A stretch of 64,000 nt of DNA from Cunninghamia lanceolata. Lineage: Eukaryota; Streptophyta; Pinopsida; Cupressales; Cupressaceae. The translations under genes were made by a program, and so were the position numbers. The stretch is taken from assembly GCA_027924645.1 (NCBI GenBank), contig BSBN01001251.1:2790001-2854000 (forward strand). The letters are read 5' to 3'. The notes beneath the pieces are model-generated. The model was not told the DNA's origin. It did not search any database and saw only the letters and a list, made by a program, of their open reading frames with translations. How positions within the stretch are numbered: position 1 is the first letter of the stretch; each line of letters opens with the position of its first letter. Positions 57,768 through 64,000 of the stretch are shown one piece after another.

Positions 57768-58230
57768 GTATAAAGAGCTTTTAATTAACAAACATGGCAT
57801 AGATAAAAACCACAAGCTACAAAGAACCCACAAGGCATGACATCCAAAATGCCAACAATATTAGTATTAGAGAGAGGGGATGCTCAAACATCAACCCAAG
57901 TATAGATTGTGTTAGTAGCAAAGATGGTGGATATTAAAAAGGTATAGTAAATAGAATTGAAAATGCACAATTGATTGGAGAATAAAACAAAAGTCATTAG
58001 AAGTTGAAGTGCACAACTGATTTTGGAATAGCAAAGCTCGATTTTGCCACTAGTTTATAGAGTGGCACAGCAACTATGTTTTTATGAAATATATATTAGA
58101 CATAAGGTATTGGTATATGGGATAGGATATTAGTATATGGCATGTTATAAAGACCTATACATTAATTATGTCTAATAATACAGAATATAAATTTCAACCA
58201 ATGTAATTTCCGAATCATTAATAAATAAGT
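57767..58230. other. Spacer, includes probable copia 3 LTR end
   Basis: AT-rich. The right part (from about 58,080) is likely the 3' end of a copia LTR. Its start is not resolved. Confidence 0.35.
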
Positions 58231-58287
58231 GTGCAAAAACATTCCAAAATTTGCTCATTCCCCCATTTTCCTTCTTACAACCTTTCA

Positions 58288-59373
58288 TATCAGAGCCTGC
58301 CAAAAACCTCTATGGATTCATTATCAAACCCTTCCAAAATCTTTAGTTCAGATTTTATAAATGCAGTTACACAGTTTGAATTGTGTCTCAAATCACGCAG
58401 AGAATTGTGCAGAAATTCACATAGGCAAAAGTGTTACAGGGTTAGCCATCTTAAAAAAGCAAAAAAATCACCTATTGAAATTCACACAGGGGTGCAACAG
58501 GGTATGCACCAGGCTTTTGCAAAAAGAAAAACTTGCAATCTAAACTTTTCCGTTGCAAAACTGTTGTAAAATTATTGTTGTTTGAAAAATTGTATTCCTC
58601 TATACAAAAGTTCAACAATATATGTTGTTTAAAAAACAAGTCCATTCAAACCCTGATAACAGTCCAAAATTTCTAGTTGAGGGCTTATTCATGTGTTTTT
58701 GATCTACTGTCAATCATGGCTACCTGACTCTTAGAAACTCACAAGGAAAAATTATAATGTTTGGAGTCACACAATACTTAAAATATGTTAGCATCAAGAT
58801 TGACCAAATTGTTTTGGGAAAGGAAATTAGATCCTCTACGATCATTGATAATTTTCATAACTGTCACAAGGAGGTGGTATTACTCCTCTACTTTCTTTCT
58901 CTGATGATCTCATAACCAAAGTCCAAAATGCTACTTCTATTGTTGTCTTGTGGACAAGTCTTAAAAATAAATATCATGCATCAGTTAAGATTCATGCATT
59001 GTATCTATAAAAATAATTGTTCTCCACAAAGTTGGTTGAAGGGGGGTCCTTGTTCAAACATCTAAGTGATTAGTCATCTGCAATAAACAAATCAATAGAT
59101 GAAGATATGGTTGCCCTCATGTTGAACAGTTTACCCCTTTCCTAAAAGACATTTGTTAAGTCTTTGAATCTATTAGGCAAGAGTCACACATTAACCTTTG
59201 AGAAGGTCAATAAATATCTCTTGCGGAAGGAAAGGCAACAAACACAGCTAGGAGAATCCACTTCCAAGTTTATGAATAGTGCTATTGTAGAACAACACAA
59301 AGGCAAAGCACATTTTGGGAAATGATTTGCAAAAATGTCATCAAAAATCAAAATGAAATAGTGCCATAAGTTT
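58288..59373 (+). pseudogene. Copia element 3, primer site and gag fragment
   Basis: CAACCTTTCA at 58278-58287 looks like an LTR end, followed by TATCAGAGCC, the core of a tRNA-Met primer site. ATG at 58312 gives MDSLSNPSKIFSSDF. Further on, across stops and shifts, SIVVLWTSLKNKYHASVKIH, STKLVEGGSLFKHLSD, INKSIDEDMVALMLNSLPLS and KSLNLLGKSHTLTFEKVNKY are the gag capsid region of copia elements. It is cut at 59374 by an LTR of another element, so no pol is present. Confidence 0.7.
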
Positions 59374-59697
59374 TGTTTACTGCCTAATTAACTAGGCTTG
59401 AATCACATAAAGTAAACAAGATAGACTACAGAAATTATGAAAGCTTCATAACAATTTCCCATGAAATATTCATAACAGGATGATATCATTATATTCTCAA
59501 AATGATGCACTTACAAATGTGTATAGGAATATCATCATCCAAAATTGCGGTCCTGAACACAATAACATGACTAGCATATAAAGGTGGCCGACGGTTGCTC
59601 TAGACTGCCAACTACTTACAACCGTCGGGAGGATAACTAACCTCACCGACCAAACCAAAAAGTAACTAACTATAACTAGACTATTTTCACGCTTACA
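59374..59697 (-). mobile_element. 3' LTR of a minus-strand gypsy element
   Basis: Reads TGTAAGCGTGAAAATAG to GCAGTAAACA on the minus strand, 324 bases, starting right after a polypurine tract. A TTTATATGC promoter-like phrase lies near its middle. Its length and GTAAACA end resemble the LTR at 49791-50106, suggesting related families. Confidence 0.65.
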
Positions 59698-59712
59698 TCA
59701 TCTCCCCCAAAA
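59698..59712 (-). promoter_or_regulatory. Polypurine tract of the minus-strand gypsy element
   Basis: On the minus strand TTTTGGGGGAGATGA abuts the LTR start TGTAAGCG. Confidence 0.75.
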
Positions 59713-59780
59713 TTTTTAGTCTTCCAAACGACTAGGACTAACAAAAACCCAGAAGAGAGAAAAAACCATAATATGACGTT

Positions 59781-62116
59781 ACTAAGAAGAAGGGGGAGGG
59801 GGCGTCCCTGGTGGTGTGTACACTGAGGGAGTAGATGTGTGTTGATGGGAAACCAAATGTCGTAGCCGGTAGACTTCCTCTGTACGTTACTTGAGGTGAC
59901 GTGTTTCCGTGAGCTCCCTTTCCCGAGTCACCCTGACCATGTATACGGCCTACTTAAGCTACTTCTTAGTCTTCTCATGGTCACTAAGGAGGTATGCCAA
60001 TTCCTGCTTGGTCTTTTCATAAGCACTAAGGAGGTCAGCCATTTCCTTTTCTTTTGTTGCCAACTCCTTCGCCCTTTCTTCCAATGCATACTCCCTCACT
60101 ATTACCTAAGCCTTCTCTAGTTCAATTAATTCAATCTGTTGAACCAGCTATCGCTGATACTAAATAGTTTGTTCATCCATGGCCTCTCTGAGTTTTTGAG
60201 GTATTTTAGTAGCTTCCTCGATCTTTGTTGTCACCGTGACACTTTTTTCAAGCTCAACATGTCGTACATAAAATAGTGCCCGAAAATGAGCCTCAATGGT
60301 GTATAATGCACCCAGTACATGACCATCCCCACCGCCAAAGGAAGGGACAAATCCTATTCGACTGCCAAGCAACTTTCATCTCCTCGTTGAATGTATTTGG
60401 CCGTCCTTTGGATCTGAAAATGCGTGTGAATTCTATTTCACAGTCCTCCATCACAAACTTTTCAATCCGTCTGGCCTCCTAGAGAACCAATGGAGAATGC
60501 ATACTATCTAATCCTCAAGCAATATCCGCAACCTCGTTAATAATTGTCCCAATGGGTTGGAGGTCCTGGACATACTTCAAGACCGTCCCAAGTGGATCCC
60601 CTTGGTCAGGCTTAAATAACTATATGTTTAGCTCCTATGGACTATCACGTCTCGAATGTGCTGATGAATCCTCTGCTGCTGAAGAATTCCCCTCAACACT
60701 GGTGGGATTAGCTGCAGGTCCATACTCAACTGAGGGACCACCCAACTCTAACTGTGGTATCTCTTCTCCCTACGCCTAGATGGTAGATGGTGGAATGATA
60801 ACGGTTGGCTCACTCTCTGGTTGTTCTGGTTCCTAAGGCTCAAGGGGGGGAAAGTCTATGATTATGATGGGGGCTTCCAACAACTGTAACCAATTGTCTA
60901 CCTATGTCGAGCTTTCCAGTGACCACCCGAAAGTAGTTGGAGTGATTTCACCAACAGGTAGGGGTGTTGGAGTATCACTCGATGACACCCTAATCTAACC
61001 CCACGGTACTGGAATAGCACTCGGATGCACTAGAATATCACTCTGTTGTACTAGAATATCACTCTACTATACAAGAATATCCCCCAACGATGGAAGAGTG
61101 ACTGGGGCCAATAAGGTGACCTCAATGCAATCCTCTTTCTCGCCCTGTGTCTCTGCAGTATGTAAACCCTTTGAAGATGACTCCATTGTTGTCGCTTTCC
61201 TCTTCCTGTTGGCTGTCTTGAGCTCTTCCCCTTTCCTAGCCTGCACGGGAGCTTGTAAGTTTGTCCATCTGAAAATTGTGGGCCAAGAAGAATCATATTC
61301 CTCATCTAGTTGAAACGGACCACCTACTAGTGAGGGTACCTAAGTATAAATAGCATCCAAGAGGAGGGCTATGGCATGTTGCGTCATGTAAAAAGACTTG
61401 TCATTTTCATAAATTCGTGTATCCTCTCTAACAACACCGTCGCGCAGTTATACACAGTCCCTCCACTCAAGTCGACCATGTAGTCGGTCATCCATAGTGG
61501 AATGTCGGAGGAGCAGGTGGCTCCCGTCAACCTGGCTTGAATCACATCCATCATACACCTCCATTCATCATTTGCCAACTAGTCACAACGTAACCCTCTG
61601 TTATCTAAGGCTTGAAGACTTGCTTTCTCCTTGTCACTAAGATCAGCCCTGCATACTTTCTGAAGGGTAGCCTCTCTCTGACTTGGTGAGATTTTTTGTT
61701 TGGTTACTAAGAATCCACGGCGCGAGATACCGAGAACTCCTTCAAAATCTTTCGGTCTAAAGGTGATTGTGACCGATGTGTGTATATTTTATTACTGTTT
61801 GTTGGGACTGTGTGTTGTAATTTGCAACCATGCTTTTCAAAAAGATTCCAAGTCCCATAAATTGAAATATGGTACATGTATCACCTTGTCTACTCGTGCA
61901 TTTTGTGGTGCTGTTTTGAGAGGATGGTTGGCTGGATGGTTCGCCCACCAAGTTCTACACTCAACAGCTGTTATACTTTCCCACTGCAAAGAGTCCAATG
62001 TGTTTTTTTTCTTTTGCTTTCCCCTTGATAGGTTGTTTCTTTTGTGCCTTAGTATCGGTTGCAATCTTCGGTCCGAACTTCACTGGTGATTCTTCCTGAA
62101 TTATTTTCCCCGCCAT
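59781..62116 (-). pseudogene. Unrecognised accessory frame of the minus-strand gypsy element
   Basis: ATG at 62116 sits in a strong plant context (ACAATGGCG) and reads MAGKIIQEESPVKFGPKIAT. The frame crosses shifts to VDKVIHVPYFNLWDLES, then REATLQKVCRADLSDKEKAS, DEWRCMMDVIQARLTGATCS and LWMTDYMVDLSGGTVYN. A likely coiled coil follows (ALEERAKELATKEKEMADLL) and a Pro-rich end (TPPGTPPPPSS). About 780 codons to the TAG at 59781. Premature stops are mostly TAG where CAG fits. It sits between the pol end and the 3' LTR in the sense direction, where some gypsy elements carry an extra ORF. No membrane segment is obvious, and I do not know the function. It may instead be the gag of a separate element. 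Confidence 0.55.
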
Positions 62117-62439
62117 TGTCCCTATAGCTATCGGCTATACTACACACACTTGCTACACTTCACTTTCCCAACTATAATTTCGAACTGCCCACTCTTGAAT
62201 GAAGTTACACTCGAGCTCTCGGCAATTTATTGCTTGTTCCAGGCAATTATTATAACTAATTCTTGGATGCCAATGTCATACTGTTACTCTAAGAATGCTT
62301 TGAATCAACTGATCTAAGAAGTAAGCACTTGTTGGTATGGTTGTGTCGCTTCTAGTGAGGAATATTTTATGAGCCAGAGTGAAACGGTAGGCTAGATGAA
62401 GTTAATTTTCTCCCACACCATGTACAACCAAAGACAATT

Positions 62440-62870
62440 ACTCCGTCGTACGATTTCAAAGCTACAAGGTCATACCTTATTTAGAGAAGTACGGTGAAGG
62501 CTAATGAAGGCGTACGGCTGACAGCTACAAGCCGTATGACTTCGCCACCAACTAGTCGTACGGCAAAGGAAGAGACTCTTATGGTAGAAAAAGAAACTTG
62601 TAGGCAGCAGCAGAGGAGAAATTTGTACGGCCAGCAAGTTTCCTTGTACGACAAGCAGGGGAAGAAGGTATGGTGGCACCAAAAGATTTTGAGATCGTAT
62701 GGCGGTTTCAAGGGACAAATTTTGCAGGTGCTTGTCATACGGTCTGGAGGAAGTCGTATGGTCTAGAGGGCGGCAGTAGGAATTTGCAGGAGTCGTGTAG
62801 GATTTTGGTCGCACAAAACAACAGGAAAAATAAGTTGAGGTTATATCGTTAGAATAGGCCGTACGACCTC
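62440..62870. repeat. Cluster of CGTACG-core motifs
   Basis: Eleven CGTACG-like sites (GTCGTACGA, CGTACGGCT, GCCGTATGAC, TTGTACGAC, GCCGTACGAC and others) on both strands in about 430 bases. Confidence 0.7.
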
Positions 62871-62875
62871 TTATT

Positions 62876-63060
62876 ACTTTTTATCTTCTTTTCTCTTTTT
62901 TTTTTTGTTTTCAATATTCCTTTGTTCTATTTTTTCTTTTCGTCTTCTTGTAATTTTCTCTTCTCCAATTTTTGCTTTTTCCCATAGTTTTTCCCAATTT
63001 TCTTTTTCATCTTTGTTTTCTCCTTTTTCTCTCTCCTCCCCCAATACTCTAATTTCCGTC
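62876..63060. repeat. Pyrimidine tract
   Basis: About 180 bases of nearly pure C/T on +, hence purine on the minus strand that is the sense strand of the element. It is open for 62 Lys/Glu-rich codons on minus, most likely low-complexity, not a gene. Confidence 0.7.
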
Positions 63061-63061
63061 A

Positions 63062-64000
63062 TTTGGCGAAATATACAATCGACATATGCTTTTCTAAAAC
63101 AATCGTTAGTTCAAAAATTTGATCTACTAATTCCAATTCGCCCATACCTTCATGTAGTTGCCTCGCATTGATTAGGTTCAACTCTTTTGGTCCCTGTAGC
63201 CACTTCACTGTTTTCACGTCCTTGTCTACTATCATTTTCATGTATTGTATACAACTTTCCACGTCCGCGATTTCAGTAGAGGTGCGCTTCTAGGTGCCCC
63301 TTGAGGTAAGTTTCTTTCACTAAACTCCCGAACCGTGTCATAGTAGCCAGAGCGTTCTATGATGAATGTGTTCTTGATGAGATATCTCGGTGGAACTACT
63401 TCCCTTGGAAGTAAGAATGCAAATATCTCCATGATGCTTTCATACGTTGTCCACTCGCCTTCTTCGTCACCCTTCTCATCTTGATTCTTCCATGGATCCC
63501 AATTGTTATCTTCGACTATCCCTTCTCTTATGCCGGTGTAAGGGGCATGTATCAAATTTTCTCCATAGTGCCTGCGGCCCATAAAGGCTTGTAATTGTGT
63601 CTAGGTTTATGCTAGGGAAAACCACACCATCAATCTTCACGTCTGTATCCATAGTTACACTCCGTTCTTCCATTCTTTCAGATTTGAACTCACCATTGTT
63701 ATTTCCCAACTCCATTAGATTTATTGCTATAGTCTCTTGCCTCTTCTTGTAACTTTTTAATTTTGATCCATTTACTATGTCTTTGATCTTTGTGTCATCC
63801 AGGTTCTCAAGTTTTATAGACCCATTATTGAATATTTCCCATATTCGAAACAGTCCCAAACACCTTACTTTAAACTTCCTTGGCTTAATCTCATTGCAAC
63901 CGTTATACTTCAAAACTAACTGGCCTTGTCAAAAATCCATTCGCCAGAGATGTTTATCATGCCAGTACTTCCTCCTCTTCTGCATTACCGTTGTGGCCCA
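63062..64000 (-). pseudogene. Ty3-gypsy pol 3' end with C-terminal extension (partial)
   Basis: From the window edge the minus strand shows HDKHLWRMDF and the integrase C-terminal module KFKVRCLGLFRIWEIFNNGS, then KLENLDDTKIKDIVNGSKLK, matching GPFRIxEIxxNGxxxLxxL of plant gypsy integrases. The expected Trp and Pro of WxGPF are replaced. Beyond the usual end the frame continues, with shifts, for about 250 codons: NWDPWKNQDEKGDEEGEWTT, AFLLPREVVPPRYLIKNTFI and TVKWLQGPKELNLINARQLH. No function is known to me for this extension. The 5' part of pol lies outside the window. Confidence 0.75.

Noticed and set aside
62274..63020. An LTR on the minus strand ending GTATGACA before a TTGGCATCC primer-like site, just upstream of the ATG at 62116
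   Set aside because: No second copy of this LTR is seen. The 3' LTR next to the polypurine tract at 59698 has different sequence, and the TTGGCATCC match to any tRNA is unconvincing.
62874..63062. 62-codon Lys/Glu-rich minus-strand frame
   Set aside because: It is the translation of a polypyrimidine tract; openness follows from composition.

Overview
The window reads as a conifer-type (gymnosperm) nuclear intergenic region. It is AT-rich and almost wholly built from old, decayed and nested LTR retrotransposons, with LINE fragments, solo LTRs, small DNA transposons and microsatellites. The organism call is inference from three things: Ty3-gypsy, Ty1-copia and plant L1 families together, an LTR family starting TGTAATGTCCC, and very low gene density. 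There is no bacterial-style gene organisation. Nearly all protein evidence comes from broken retroelement frames, so most coding entries are pseudogenes. || Layout, left to right. 1-6.6 kb: 3' end of a Ty3-gypsy element of the Tat/Ogre type on + (integrase C-terminus, non-coding 3' region, an antisense plant-mobile-domain reading frame, polypurine tract, LTR). A primer-binding site and further leader-like sequence follow the LTR, an internal-LTR-internal order. 6.6-10.5 kb: mostly non-coding, with several tandem repeat fields. 10.5-19.0 kb (-): a three-exon gene relic of about 470 codons that I cannot name, interrupted by a copia element whose second half was replaced by the 5' LTR and gag of an Athila-like gypsy element. 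19.4-21.1 kb: a LINE copy holding only ORF1, bounded by a perfect 15-base target duplication. 21-25.3 kb: AT-rich repeats, a cluster of telomere-like TTTAGGG motifs and a palindromic TTCGAA array. 25.3-35.4 kb: a LINE (ORF1 end, endonuclease, RT, zinc-binding end) split by a complete but dead copia element (26,914-33,243). || 35.4-38.9 kb: tRNA-like SINE heads, the last exon of a proline-iminopeptidase-like gene (the only clear cellular exon) and a long foldback element. 38.9-46.0 and 53.0-54.7 kb: four LTRs or LTR parts of one family (TGTAATGTCCC...CATGACA), at least one a solo LTR with perfect target duplication, plus a gag-only internal region. 47.0-50.1 kb (-): gypsy gag-protease with a short 5' LTR. 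54.9-55.7 kb: LINE zinc-binding end. 56.4-57.8 kb: a duplicated microsatellite-bearing unit, one copy carrying a hAT-like element with an 8-base target duplication. 58.3-59.4 kb: copia gag. 59.4-64.0 kb (-): gypsy 3' half with short LTR, polypurine tract, a roughly 780-codon unrecognised accessory frame, a CGTACG-rich stretch and the end of pol. || Gene interplay is limited to mobile-element biology: nested insertion, recombination to solo LTRs, and decay. In several decayed frames most premature stops are TAG or TAA where CAG or CAA is expected, which fits C-to-T decay of methylated DNA.
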